DNA from: UBA6544 sp038131165
Lineage (GTDB): Bacteria; Pseudomonadota; Alphaproteobacteria; UBA8366
Length of the DNA: 22,798 bases
Reading direction: 5' to 3'
NCBI GenBank assembly: GCA_038131165.1
Contig: JAYPOZ010000076.1
Location: 1 to 22,798 of the forward strand
Part shown: in pieces, positions 1-7,977 of the stretch
How positions within the stretch are numbered: position 1 is the first letter of the stretch
How the letters are laid out: each line of letters starts with the position of its first letter
Position numbers and translations under genes: made by a program
Notes under the pieces: model-generated
The model's database searches: none
Seen by the model: the letters and a program-made list of their open reading frames with translations, nothing else
What the model was told of the DNA's origin: nothing

Positions 1-105
1 CTGACGGGCCTGCTGCTGGGCGCCGCGCTGGTCGCTGCCGCGGCGTTTCTGCCGCGGCACCTGTCCCGCCCGACGTCCGGAGAATCCGAAGCGCCGCGGG
101 CATGA
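1..105 (+). CDS. C-terminal end of a membrane protein (partial)
   Basis: The window opens inside a reading frame that ends with TGA at 103-105. The 34 visible residues hold one Leu/Ala-rich hydrophobic segment (roughly residues 1-18), then a basic Pro-Arg-His-Leu-Ser-Arg stretch and a short polar tail. That is the typical end of a multi-pass inner-membrane protein such as an MFS transporter, but no family can be assigned from so little. The gene is convergent with the PLP enzyme that ends at 137. Confidence 0.55.
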   Translation: MTGLLLGAALVAAAAFLPRHLSRPTSGESEAPRA

Positions 106-117
106 GATCGCCACCGC

Positions 118-137
118 GGCCCGCCCCGGGGTGGGCC
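118..137. terminator. GC-rich palindrome between convergent genes
   Basis: A 20-nt near-perfect palindrome, with outer arms GGCCC and GGGCC and an inner CCCC/GGGG, sits between the stop of the gene ending at 105 and the stop codon of the minus-strand gene ending at 137. It can form an eight-pair hairpin in either transcript. There is no U-tract, so a bidirectional terminator role is only inferred from position. Confidence 0.3.
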
Positions 138-1174
138 TAACCCGGCGCCAGCTGGTCGCCGTAGCCGAACAGCGCCGGCTGTCCGCCGGTGTGCCAGAAC
201 AGGATTCGGTGCCCGACGAGTTCGCCCATTTCCGCCAGTTCGATCAGCCCCGCCATCACCTTGCCCGTATAGACCGGGTCGAGAAACAGCCCCTCGCTCT
301 GCGCCAGCCAGCCGATGGCGTTCACCGTGGCGTCGTTCAGGCGGCCATAGCCGGGGGCCAGCGTGCCGTCGTAGAGGCGGATGTCTTCCGGGTCGACCAG
401 CAACGGGAAATCCAGCATACCGCCCAGATCGGCGAGCCGCTGGGCGACGCGGCGGCGCTGCGCCATCGCGTCCCGGCGCACGCAGATGCCCCGCACCGGC
501 ATGCGCGAGCCGAGCGCCCGCAAACCGTAAAGCAGGCCGACATGAGTGAGGGCGCTGCCCGAGGCGATGAAGATTTCGTCGAACGGGTCGGTGTCGTTGA
601 GCTGGCGGAGCAGTTCCATCGCCGCACCGACATAGCCGAGCGCGCCCAGCGGCGGATGCGCCGCCGAGAGCGGAATGACGTAGGGCCGGCAGCCCCGCGA
701 CTTGAGATCGTCGGCGATCGCGGCCACGGCGGCGTCCGCCCCCGCTTCATTCTCGCCCTCCGGAAAGCGGTGCAGGGTGGCGCCCAGCAGCCGGTCGAGC
801 AGGACGTTGCCGTTCTCCCGATAGAGGTCCGAGACGCCGGGCACGCGCTCCTCCAGCTGGATGTGGCAATCGAGGCCGAGGCGGCGCGCCATCGCGGCCG
901 CCGTGCGCACGAAATTCGACTGGACCGCGCCGGTGATCAGCACCGTGTCCGCCGCCGCGATCTGCGCCGCGCCGAAATAGTATTCGAGCTGACGCACCTT
1001 GTTGCCGCCGAATCCGATGCCGGTGCAATCGTCCCGCTTCACCCAGAGGTCGAGGCCGATCTCGCCGCCGAGATTGCCCATCCATTCGATCTTTGTCGGC
1101 AGATGCGCCATCGCCATGCGGGGATGGCGGTCGAGCGCGGCCTGCAGCTGATCCTCCCGGCGCGTTCTATCCAT
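137..1174 (-). CDS. PLP-dependent D-cysteine desulfhydrase / L-cysteate sulfo-lyase / ACC deaminase family enzyme
   Basis: A 345-aa fold-type II PLP enzyme. The PLP lysine is K59 in GFGGNKVRQLEYY, the substrate loop is AVQSNFVRTAA (residues 83-93), and the C-terminal HTGGQPALFGY is the usual family end. Members release H2S and pyruvate from D-cysteine, sulfite and pyruvate from L-cysteate (CuyA), or open aminocyclopropane carboxylate. The substrate cannot be read from sequence here. F88 stands where desulfhydrases usually have His (QSNH) and ACC deaminases Gln (QSNQ), so the pocket may differ. It is the third gene of a minus-strand operon: its ATG overlaps the amidohydrolase stop by 8 nt, and it has no strong Shine-Dalgarno, so it probably depends on translational coupling. 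Confidence 0.85.
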   Translation of the reverse strand: MDRTRREDQLQAALDRHPRMAMAHLPTKIEWMGNLGGEIGLDLWVKRDDCTGIGFGGNKVRQLEYYFGAAQIAAADTVLITGAVQSNFVRTAAAMARRLGLDCHIQLEERVPGVSDLYRENGNVLLDRLLGATLHRFPEGENEAGADAAVAAIADDLKSRGCRPYVIPLSAAHPPLGALGYVGAAMELLRQLNDTDPFDEIFIASGSALTHVGLLYGLRALGSRMPVRGICVRRDAMAQRRRVAQRLADLGGMLDFPLLVDPEDIRLYDGTLAPGYGRLNDATVNAIGWLAQSEGLFLDPVYTGKVMAGLIELAEMGELVGHRILFWHTGGQPALFGYGDQLAPG

Positions 1175-2168
1175 GGCCGCCGCAGCCGCCGTCCAGCCGG
1201 AACAACCGGGCGGCGGTGTCCCCGAAAATGGCCTTCGTGTCGATCTCGCCGAGGCCCGCCTTGCGCACCACGTCGCACGGCGTGTGATCGCCGATCGGGA
1301 ACGGGTAGTCCGACCCCAGCATCACCTTGTCGGCGCCCGCCTTGGCGATCAGGAAGCGCAACGCATCGGGGTCGAAGACCACGGTGTCGAAATAGAGCCG
1401 GCGGAACCCGTCGACCGGGTCGGCGTATCGGTCCGGGTGGATTTCCACGTTGCGCCGGAGCCGCCCGAGCATCCACGGCAGCGCGCCGCCGCCATGGGGC
1501 AGCACCACGGACATGCCGGGGTATTTGCTCAGATGCCCCGAGAACAGCAGCCGCGCCACCGCCGTTGTCGTATCAAGGCCGCGCCCGACCGCGTTGATCA
1601 TGTCGTAATCCGCCAGCCGCGTGTCGCCGCAGCCGTACATCGGATGGATGAAAATTACGGCGCCGCGCTCGGAGGCGACTGACCAGAAGGGGTCGAGGTC
1701 GGGCGCGTCGAGCACCCCGTGATCGCCGTGCGGCTGGGTCCCGATCATCACCCCGGCGAGCCCCGCATCCATCAACTCTTCGAGCATCCGGGCGGCGGCC
1801 GCGCATTCCTGCAGCGGCACGCTCGCGAGCGGCGTCAGGTTTCCGTCCGCCCGCGCCGCCTCGATCAGGTGCTCGTTCAGGAACCGGCTCCAGGCGACGC
1901 CCTCGTCGACCGGCAGCTCGTAGCCGAAACTGTCGAGCCAGCCGCCGTTCACCTGCGCGTCGATGCCCTGTTCGGCCATCCAGGCCTGGCGCGGTTCGGC
2001 CAGCCGCAGCTTCGGGTTTACAGGTCGGGTCAGCGCCCCGCCCGCAAACCCGAGCTTGTAGGTCTCCCCCTCGTGCAAGAGTTCGACATTCGGGAAGGAC
2101 GCGGCCCCCGAGGCCAGCGCCTCGAGCATCCGCTGCGGCGCGTAATGCGCGTGGGTATCGACGATCAT
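1167..2168 (-). CDS. Amidohydrolase-2 family metal-dependent hydrolase/decarboxylase (ACMSD-like)
   Basis: A 333-aa TIM-barrel protein starting MIVDTHAHY. The metal and catalytic residues seen are H6 and H8 (HxH), H175 (FIHPMYG), H225 (VLPHGGG) and D287 (GSDYPFPIGDH), the set and spacing of aminocarboxymuconate-semialdehyde decarboxylase and its relatives (gamma-resorcylate and isoorotate decarboxylases, some hydrolases). A cytosolic decarboxylation or C-C/C-N hydrolysis of a small carboxylate is likely; the substrate is unknown. A Shine-Dalgarno GGAG lies nine bases before the ATG, within the 12-nt gap after the TauD-like gene. It is the middle gene of the operon and overlaps the next start by 8 nt. 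Confidence 0.88.
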   Translation of the reverse strand: MIVDTHAHYAPQRMLEALASGAASFPNVELLHEGETYKLGFAGGALTRPVNPKLRLAEPRQAWMAEQGIDAQVNGGWLDSFGYELPVDEGVAWSRFLNEHLIEAARADGNLTPLASVPLQECAAAARMLEELMDAGLAGVMIGTQPHGDHGVLDAPDLDPFWSVASERGAVIFIHPMYGCGDTRLADYDMINAVGRGLDTTTAVARLLFSGHLSKYPGMSVVLPHGGGALPWMLGRLRRNVEIHPDRYADPVDGFRRLYFDTVVFDPDALRFLIAKAGADKVMLGSDYPFPIGDHTPCDVVRKAGLGEIDTKAIFGDTAARLFRLDGGCGGHG

Positions 2169-2180
2169 ATCCGCTTGCTC

Positions 2181-3080
2181 CTATTCGGCGGCCGCGTAGG
2201 CTTCGATCGGGCCGCTGCCGATGGTGCATCGGTACATGATGCGGCGCTCATTGAGGGGATAGTCGAGCCGGCCCGTGTGCATCAGGCCGCCGCGGTTCTC
2301 CCAGAGGATGGTGTCGCCGACACGCCATTGGTGCTCCCAACGGCGACCGTCCGCCGCCGCCTTGTCCAGACAGTCATACAGCACTTCCAGGATTTCGTCG
2401 CTCTCTGCGTCGTCAAGGCCGACGATCCCGGTCGCGATCAGCGGATTGGCGTAGATCGCCGGGCGGCCGGAGACGGCGTGGCGGCAGATCACGGGATGGC
2501 TGACGGTCGGCAGCGCCTTGTCCTCCTCGGTCAGTTTTTGCGAGAGAATCTGGGTCTGCTTGTTGCGCCGGTTGCGACCGAGCGCGAATTCCACCCGCAG
2601 CCCCGCGACCCGGCGCTTCATGGCATCCGGCAACAGGTCGTAGGCGCGGTGGGCGCTGGCAAAGCAGGTATTGCCGCCGCGCGACGGAATTTCCACCGCA
2701 TGCACCGAGGTCGCCTTGGCGGGCTCGACGTCGTAGGTCGTATCGGAATGCCAGCCGTCGCGGATGTTCTCGGTCACGCCGCGCCGCGCGCCCGCCTCGT
2801 CGAACTTTCCGTCCGCGTCGACATTGCGGTTGAAGACGATCTCCGGCACCTCGGGATGCCAGAACGCCTTCTGGATGTGGCGCTGGAGGTGACCGAACTG
2901 AGCCGAGAAGTCGGCAAACTGGCGCGGCGTCAGCGGCTGATCGCGGATCAACAGGACCTGGTGCGCGACGAAGGCGTCCTCGAGCGTCGCAAGATCGCCC
3001 GGATCGAGCGGCCGCGAGATATCGACCCCCGTGATCTCCGCGCCGACATCGAACCCGGTCGGTTGAATTGAGACAGCCAT
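2181..3080 (-). CDS. TauD/TfdA-family Fe(II)/2-oxoglutarate dioxygenase (first copy)
   Basis: A 299-aa enzyme of the taurine/2,4-D dioxygenase family. The facial triad is visible as H111 and D113 (GWHSDTTY) and H268 (GGLMHTGRLDYP), with R280 (NERRIMYR) as the 2-oxoglutarate arginine. The N-terminus, GFDVGAEITGVDISRPL, is typical of the family. Such enzymes hydroxylate next to sulfonate, carboxylate or ether groups, with CO2 and succinate as co-products. The start was placed at 3080 because GGGAG lies just upstream and the family begins there; a start at 3149 would add 23 residues without family character. It is the first gene of the operon with the amidohydrolase and PLP enzyme, which suggests they attack one substrate in turn. 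The substrate is not identifiable. Confidence 0.9.
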   Translation of the reverse strand: MAVSIQPTGFDVGAEITGVDISRPLDPGDLATLEDAFVAHQVLLIRDQPLTPRQFADFSAQFGHLQRHIQKAFWHPEVPEIVFNRNVDADGKFDEAGARRGVTENIRDGWHSDTTYDVEPAKATSVHAVEIPSRGGNTCFASAHRAYDLLPDAMKRRVAGLRVEFALGRNRRNKQTQILSQKLTEEDKALPTVSHPVICRHAVSGRPAIYANPLIATGIVGLDDAESDEILEVLYDCLDKAAADGRRWEHQWRVGDTILWENRGGLMHTGRLDYPLNERRIMYRCTIGSGPIEAYAAAE

Positions 3081-3283
3081 TGCATGCACTCCCGCGATAT
3101 AGGTTTCTGCATCCGTCAAGTGACCTGTGAGCGCCGTGGACCGCGTCAACGGGCGGTTTTACTCGGGCGCATTTGGCGGCCAGTTCCATCCCGCCAGCAG
3201 ACCCGGCATCTGGACCCACGCATCCCAGCCCGCCGGCTCGACGATTGTCTGACGCGCCGCCCCGCCCGGCAGCGCGCGGACAC

Positions 3284-3310
3284 AAAAAGGCCCGCGAATC
3301 TTCGCGGGCC
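3284..3310 (-). terminator. Rho-independent terminator of the cold-shock gene
   Basis: Read on the minus strand this is a perfect 10-bp hairpin (GGCCCGCGAA and TTCGCGGGCC with a two-base spacer) followed immediately by five T. It lies 28 nt past the stop codon of the cold-shock gene at 3338. The flanking 3081-3337 interval holds no other convincing gene. Confidence 0.9.
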
Positions 3311-3337
3311 TTGTTCGTTCGCGTACCGCGCGCCGGA

Positions 3338-3547
3338 TCAGTCGAGGGGAACGATGTTCTCCGCCGACGACTTGCCGTCGCGGCCGCTCTGCAGGTCGTA
3401 CTGAACCTTTTGACCTTCTCTGAGGTCGTCCAGTCCCGCTCGCTGCACGGCCGAAATATGGACGAAGGCGTCCTTCGATCCATCTTCGGGCTCAATAAAA
3501 CCGAATCCCTTGATGCGGTTGAACCATTTCACGGTTCCTGTCGTCAT
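3338..3547 (-). CDS. Cold-shock domain protein (CspA family)
   Basis: A 69-aa single cold-shock domain beginning MTTGTVKWFN. The RNA-binding motifs RNP1 (KGFGFIEP, residues 13-20) and RNP2 (DAFVHISAV, 26-34) are intact, so it should bind single-stranded RNA or DNA as a chaperone or antiterminator. The start at 3547 is preceded by AAGGAAAG at good spacing. An in-frame extension to 3676 would add 43 residues with no domain character and is rejected. The roughly 210 nt between it and the sulfatase stop hold no other gene and probably contain the promoter and a long 5' leader, as is common for csp genes. It is followed by a strong terminator. Confidence 0.95.
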   Translation of the reverse strand: MTTGTVKWFNRIKGFGFIEPEDGSKDAFVHISAVQRAGLDDLREGQKVQYDLQSGRDGKSSAENIVPLD

Positions 3548-3757
3548 GTGTCTTTCCTTCATGGTCTTTCTGCCGCCACGCAGGCGCATGGCGGTAATGT
3601 CGCAGTTTTCAACGATGGTCCTAAGGGTAGCGCGGCTAAGGATAGCAAGGCCAAGCTGAGGCGACCGGGCGTTCATCGCCGGGTCTTCGCAAACTGTCGC
3701 ACGACATATGGCGACGACCGCGGCCGACGCAAGGCATTTCTCGAAGCTCGAAGCGCG

Positions 3758-4969
3758 CTACCACTCTCCCTTCGACAATGCCCGAAGCTCCGCCTTCAGT
3801 TCCGGGTGGCGGTATCCCAGGTCCTCGCGCTCGCCCGGGTCGCGGGTCAGGTCGTAGAGGAACTCGAACCCGCCGTCCCAAAGGTATTTCCAGGGGCCGC
3901 GCCGCACCGCCCGCTGAGTCCGCGCGCGCCAGTCCTCTCGCACCGTCGGCAAATCGGTCCGCCAGTAGAGCGTACGCGGCGTGTCTTTCCGTATCGCTGC
4001 TTCCAGCAAGTTGATTCCATCCATCGGCTGATCCGGGACGACCCCCGCCGCCGCCAGCAGCGTGGCCGCGACATCCATCAGAATGCCCGGCTCCGACGAC
4101 ACCGCATCCGCCGCGACGCCGCCCGGCCACCGCAGAATCATCGGCACCCGGATGCCGCCTTCCCAGAGCGTGCCGAAACCGTGAAAGAACGGCCCTTTGG
4201 TCGCCATCTCCGCGCCGCCATGGTCGTAGGTCAGAAGCACCGCGGTGTCCTCCGCCAGACCCCGCCGCTCCAGATCGCCGAGGATACGCCCGACGCTCGC
4301 GTCCAGATGTTCAATCGCCGCCGCGTAATCGGCCCGGCCGCCGTCGATCCAGGTGTCGTGCGGCTCCGCCTCGCGCCCCGGCGGCGTATAGGGCGGCAAT
4401 GCTGCATTGTAGGCGACGTACAGGAAGAACGGTTCGTCCGCGTGCCGCCCGATGAAATCGAGGGCGCCGTCGGTGAATAGGTCGGTGGTGTATCCCGGAC
4501 ACTCGACCACTTCGGTGTCCCGGTAGAGGGCCGCGACGCCGTTGCGGTTGCGGTGCGAGTAATAATCGATGTTCCAATCGTGGAAGCCGAGGAATTCCTC
4601 GAACCCATGGGCATTCGGCCCGTCCCCGGCCTCGTAGCCGAGATGCCATTTCCCGAACAGCCCGGTGCGGAACCCCGCATCGCCGAAATAGCGCGCCAGG
4701 GTCTTCTCCGAGACCGGCAACCCGGCCTCGCCCCGGTTGATGTTGCGCTCCAGCCCGACATGGCGCGGATAACGCCCGGTCAGCATCGCCGCCCGGCTCG
4801 GCACGCAGATCGGCGCGGCGCCGTAGAAGTCGGTACAACGCATGCCCTGCTCGGCCAGACGGCGGATGTTCGGCGTGCGAATCTCCGACTGCCCGAACGG
4901 TTCGATGTCGCCGTAGCCCATATAGTCGAACACGATCAACACGACACGCTTGGCGGGGGAGCGGCTCAT
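3758..4969 (-). CDS. Sulfatase-family protein with divergent active site
   Basis: A 403-aa alkaline-phosphatase-superfamily protein with the sulfatase signature CVPSRAAMLTGRYP: C55 is the residue converted to formylglycine, with P57 and R59 in place. GKWHLG (K107, H109) is also present. Other positions depart from arylsulfatases. The usual Asp-Asp pair reads D15-Y16 (FDYMGYGD), the Asp-Asn metal pair reads D249-H250 (TYDHGG), the usual His in the Y-N-A-P-H-x-P segment aligns with L191, and the Lys before the EGG motif (G-K-G-T) aligns with F265 (HGFGTLWEGG). It may hydrolyse a different sulfate or phosphate ester, or be impaired. No signal peptide is seen, so it is predicted cytosolic. GAGGAG lies nine bases before the ATG, and it is divergent from the second TauD gene. 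Confidence 0.85.
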   Translation of the reverse strand: MSRSPAKRVVLIVFDYMGYGDIEPFGQSEIRTPNIRRLAEQGMRCTDFYGAAPICVPSRAAMLTGRYPRHVGLERNINRGEAGLPVSEKTLARYFGDAGFRTGLFGKWHLGYEAGDGPNAHGFEEFLGFHDWNIDYYSHRNRNGVAALYRDTEVVECPGYTTDLFTDGALDFIGRHADEPFFLYVAYNAALPPYTPPGREAEPHDTWIDGGRADYAAAIEHLDASVGRILGDLERRGLAEDTAVLLTYDHGGAEMATKGPFFHGFGTLWEGGIRVPMILRWPGGVAADAVSSEPGILMDVAATLLAAAGVVPDQPMDGINLLEAAIRKDTPRTLYWRTDLPTVREDWRARTQRAVRRGPWKYLWDGGFEFLYDLTRDPGEREDLGYRHPELKAELRALSKGEW

Positions 4970-5055
4970 GTCAAATGCCTCCTCTTTGCGCGCTCTCGTC
5001 GACGCGCTAATCTTCTACCCGTATTGAAACGTGCTTCTGCGAAGGAGACCAGCCC

Positions 5056-5904
5056 ATGAGTGTCGAAGTCGTCCCGACGCGCGCGGCCGCCGGGGCCGAG
5101 ATTCGCGGCGTCGATCTCCGGCAACCCCTTGGCGATAACCTGCGTGCCAGCTTGGACCGCACGCTCGGCGAATACGGCGTCATCTTCTTCCGCGACCAAG
5201 ACCTGACCGCGGCGCAACTGCTGGCGCTGACCCGGCATTTTGGCGAACTCGACATCAACACGTTCGGCCACGAGCATGGCCTCGACGGCAATCCCGGTAT
5301 CGTCGTCATCTCCAATATCGAGGAAGGCGGGCGCGACATCGGCGTCAAAGGCGCCGGCGACAAATGGCACAGCGACATGTGTTATGCGGCGAAACCGCCG
5401 CGCGGCACCATTCTCTATGCCCGTGAAGTGCCGATGCAGGACGGCCTGACGCTGGGCGACACCTGCTTTGCCGCCACGCACGCCGCCTACAAGGCCTTGC
5501 CGAAAACGATGAAACGGCGATTGGAGGGCCTGCGCGCGATCTTCGACTTCGCCGGACGCAAGCGCCTCAATCCGATCACCCAGGAACAGATCGACGCCTA
5601 CCCGCCGGTCACCCACCCGCTGGTGCGCACCCATCCGATCACCGGGGAGAAGTGCCTCTACGTCATGCGCGACGATTGCACCGGCATCGAAGGCCTCGAA
5701 CAGGACGCGGCGGACCAGTTGATCGCGGCGCTCGCGGACCACATCACCCGGCCCGAATTCGTCTACCGCCATCAATGGCGGCCGGGCGACGTGCTGATCT
5801 GGGACAATTGCACCGTCCAGCACAAGGCAATTCAGGACTACGCCCTGCCCCACCGCCGGCTGATGCACCGCACCACGTTCGCGGCCGAGGCACCGCCCGC
5901 ATGA
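5056..5904 (+). CDS. TauD/TfdA-family Fe(II)/2-oxoglutarate dioxygenase (second copy)
   Basis: A 282-aa enzyme of the same family as the one at 2181-3080 but clearly diverged from it. Iron ligands are H105 and D107 (KWHSDMCY) and H256 (NCTVQHKAIQDY), with R267/R268 (PHRRLMHR) for 2-oxoglutarate. AAGGAG lies nine bases before the ATG. It is divergent from the sulfatase gene (86-nt gap), and its TGA overlaps the next ATG (ATGA), so the two are translationally coupled. An oxidative desulfonation or ether/ester cleavage role would fit the sulfatase neighbour, but this is inference; the substrate pocket cannot be read. Confidence 0.9.
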   Translation: MSVEVVPTRAAAGAEIRGVDLRQPLGDNLRASLDRTLGEYGVIFFRDQDLTAAQLLALTRHFGELDINTFGHEHGLDGNPGIVVISNIEEGGRDIGVKGAGDKWHSDMCYAAKPPRGTILYAREVPMQDGLTLGDTCFAATHAAYKALPKTMKRRLEGLRAIFDFAGRKRLNPITQEQIDAYPPVTHPLVRTHPITGEKCLYVMRDDCTGIEGLEQDAADQLIAALADHITRPEFVYRHQWRPGDVLIWDNCTVQHKAIQDYALPHRRLMHRTTFAAEAPPA

Positions 5905-6554
5905 GCGGCGATATCTACGTTCATCACCGCATCGCCTGCCGGCCGCGCCAATGGACCGCCGCCGCCGGGGAGATCGCGGGTCCCGGCACGCAGCGAGTTG
6001 CGGGTGTCGGCGGCGCGCTCTACGGGATCTGGCGAAGCCAGATCGGCCTGCCGCGCGACACGATCACGGCCGTGACGCTCTGGCCCGACACCGACACGGC
6101 GATCCGCTACGCCGACCTGCTGCACGACGAGATGGCGAGCGTCGATACGGTCGAGCTGGACCTGATGACCCCGACCTTGCGGCCGGAAACATCCGAGCCG
6201 CCGCGCCGTCAGGGCAATTACGCTTTCCGCTGGTTCGAGACGCCGGGGGAGAATTTCGCGGAATTCCTCGACCTCTGCGCCGCCGCCTGGCCCGGTTTCG
6301 AAAGCGCCTACGATTCCCAGGTCATCGGGTTGTGGCGGGTCGAAGGCAGCGACGACGGCCCGATCCGCACCCTGCTGATGACGCGCCGTCCCGACCTTGC
6401 GATGTGGGAACGCTCCAAGCTGCCGCAAAACGACGCGGAAGCGGAAGTGCGCCGGAAGCTTTCGCGCCGCTACGACCTCTGCGACTGGACGACGGTCTAC
6501 ACCACGACCCTGGTCACCGCCGAAGACGCGAAGGACGAGGCGCGCTGGGCGTGA
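5901..6554 (+). CDS. Duplicated dimeric alpha/beta-barrel (NIPSNAP-like) protein
   Basis: A 217-aa protein starting in an ATGA overlap with the upstream dioxygenase. The two halves resemble each other: residues 40-63 read LYGIWR, then T-I-T-A-V-T-L and W-P-D; residues 141-165 read VIGLWR, then I-R-T-L-L-M-T and R-P-D. The second half has the NIPSNAP-like pattern of an aromatic-rich strand (FRWFETPG, 109-116), a helix with EFLDLCAAAWPGFES, and a G-L-W-R strand. I infer two ferredoxin-like modules fused into one chain. No catalytic motif is evident. Such proteins are often partners or small-molecule-binding accessories of oxygenases, which suits the coupling, but the function is not known. Confidence 0.7.
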   Translation: MSGDIYVHHRIACRPRQWTAAAGEIAGPGTQRVAGVGGALYGIWRSQIGLPRDTITAVTLWPDTDTAIRYADLLHDEMASVDTVELDLMTPTLRPETSEPPRRQGNYAFRWFETPGENFAEFLDLCAAAWPGFESAYDSQVIGLWRVEGSDDGPIRTLLMTRRPDLAMWERSKLPQNDAEAEVRRKLSRRYDLCDWTTVYTTTLVTAEDAKDEARWA

Positions 6555-6711
6555 AACGGTTCGTATCCCGGAAAGGCGAAGCCTTATCGGGGACCCAGTT
6601 CCGGCGAGACGTCACTTGGCCGAACCGGGCCCCGGCTCTTCGGCCGGGGTACTTGTAAGCACCCCCCGCCCCATATCCCTGTTAAATCCGAAGCCCCGAG
6701 GAGCCACCCCC

Positions 6712-7851
6712 ATGAAAATGAAAGCCGCCGTCGTCTACAACACGGACGACCATCCCTTCACCAAGACCCAGCCTCTGAAGATCGAGGAGGTCGATCTCGA
6801 CCCGCCCGGACCCGGCGAGGTGCTGGTCAAGGTGATGGCGGCGGGTCTCTGCCATTCCGATCTCTCGGCCATCGAAGGGGTGCGCCCGCGCAAGATGCCC
6901 TACGTGCCCGGGCACGAGGCGGCGGGCATCGTCCAGGAAGTGGGCGCGGGCGTCACCCGGGTGAAGCCCGGCGATCACGCGATCCTGTTCTTCGTGCCGA
7001 ACTGCGGCACCTGCCCGTCCTGCGACCGGGGCGAGCCGTATCTGTGCGACACCGCCTACGAGGCGCGGAGCGACGGGCATCTGATCACCGGCAATCACAA
7101 GATCCGCCTCAACGGCGAGGTCATCAACCACACGTCGGGCGTCTCCTGCTATGCCGAATACGCGGTGCTGGCGGAAGGCTCGGTCATTCCCATCGCAGAC
7201 GACATCCCGCTGGAGGATGCGGCGCTGTTCGGCTGCGCGGTGATCACCGGGGTCGGTGCGGTGGTGAACACGGCGGCGGTGCCGCCCGGCGCCAAGGTCG
7301 CGATCCTGGGGCTCGGCGGCGTCGGACTCAACGCAATGATGGCGGCCGTACTTTCCGGGGCCGAGCGGGTGATCGCCGTCGACGTGCTCGACGACAAGCT
7401 CGCCTTCGCGCGCCAACTGGGCGCCACCGACACGGTCAATGCGAGCGACGCCGACTGCGTGGCGCAGATCAAGGAGCTGACCGGGGGCGGCGTCGATTTC
7501 GCCATCGAACTGGCCGGGGTGCCGAAGGCACTGGAGACCGGCTATCAGATGTGCCGGCGCGGCGGCACCGTTGTGACGGCGGGATTGCCGCGTCCGGAGG
7601 CGACCCTCGACATTCCGATTGCCCAGATGGTGAGCGACAACCGTACCGTGAAGGGCAGCTATATGGGGAGTTGCGTGCCGCGCCGGGACATCCCGCGCTT
7701 CCTGGCGCTTTACAAACAGGGCAAATTGCCGGTCGACCGCCTGCGCAGCGGCTTCGTCGATTTCGACGGCCTCAACGCCGGTTTCGACCGCCTGGCGGCC
7801 GGCGACGCGGTGCGCCAGATCCTGCGCCCGCACGGCACGACGAGCGCGTAG
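6712..7851 (+). CDS. Zinc-dependent alcohol dehydrogenase (MDR superfamily)
   Basis: A 379-aa medium-chain dehydrogenase. Catalytic zinc ligands are C47 (GLCHSD), H68-E69 (PGHEAAG) and C175 (FGCAVITG). The structural zinc lobe has C98, C101, C104 and C112. The Rossmann motif is GLGGVGLN (200-207), and the Asp in IAVDVLDDKL at the end of the next strand favours NAD over NADP. The layout is that of class III-like or NDMA-dependent alcohol/aldehyde dehydrogenases. GAGGAG sits upstream, so the first ATG at 6712 is used here, with 6718 as an alternative. A 157-nt gap separates it from the upstream pair, so it may be transcribed separately. Confidence 0.93.
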   Translation: MKMKAAVVYNTDDHPFTKTQPLKIEEVDLDPPGPGEVLVKVMAAGLCHSDLSAIEGVRPRKMPYVPGHEAAGIVQEVGAGVTRVKPGDHAILFFVPNCGTCPSCDRGEPYLCDTAYEARSDGHLITGNHKIRLNGEVINHTSGVSCYAEYAVLAEGSVIPIADDIPLEDAALFGCAVITGVGAVVNTAAVPPGAKVAILGLGGVGLNAMMAAVLSGAERVIAVDVLDDKLAFARQLGATDTVNASDADCVAQIKELTGGGVDFAIELAGVPKALETGYQMCRRGGTVVTAGLPRPEATLDIPIAQMVSDNRTVKGSYMGSCVPRRDIPRFLALYKQGKLPVDRLRSGFVDFDGLNAGFDRLAAGDAVRQILRPHGTTSA

Positions 7852-7911
7852 AAGCCCGCACCCTGGTCCTTCTCCCGCAGGGGGCCTATCGGCAAGGCAC
7901 GTCGTACAAAC

Positions 7912-7935
7912 CCCTCTCCCGCTTGCGGGAGAGGG
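7912..7935. repeat. Palindromic intergenic repeat (CCCTCTCCCGC type)
   Basis: An 11-bp perfect inverted repeat (CCCTCTCCCGC, TT, GCGGGAGAGGG) lies in the 126-nt space between the convergent alcohol dehydrogenase and PrpF-like genes. A further purine-rich block (GGGAGGGTGAGGG) follows. Elements of this form are scattered in many GC-rich proteobacterial genomes. It may also stop transcription from both sides, though it has no T-tract. Confidence 0.6.
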
Positions 7936-7977
7936 AGGGGCCCGCTGCGCCGCAGTGGGAGGGTGAGGGCCGCGTCC

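Noticed and set aside
131..1597. 488-aa plus-strand ORF
   Set aside because: Antisense shadow of the PLP enzyme and amidohydrolase; Arg/Ala/His-rich composition with no family motif, while the minus-strand genes show complete catalytic sets.
3548..3676. N-terminal extension of the cold-shock protein
   Set aside because: The 43 extra residues show no domain; the ATG at 3547 has a strong Shine-Dalgarno and gives the normal 69-aa length.
6630..6649. Terminator between the NIPSNAP-like gene and the alcohol dehydrogenase
   Set aside because: A 7-bp GC-rich hairpin is possible but there is no T-run after it, and such stems are frequent by chance at this GC content.
7912..7935. CRISPR repeat
   Set aside because: A single palindromic unit without regularly spaced copies or cas genes; no array occurs anywhere in the window.
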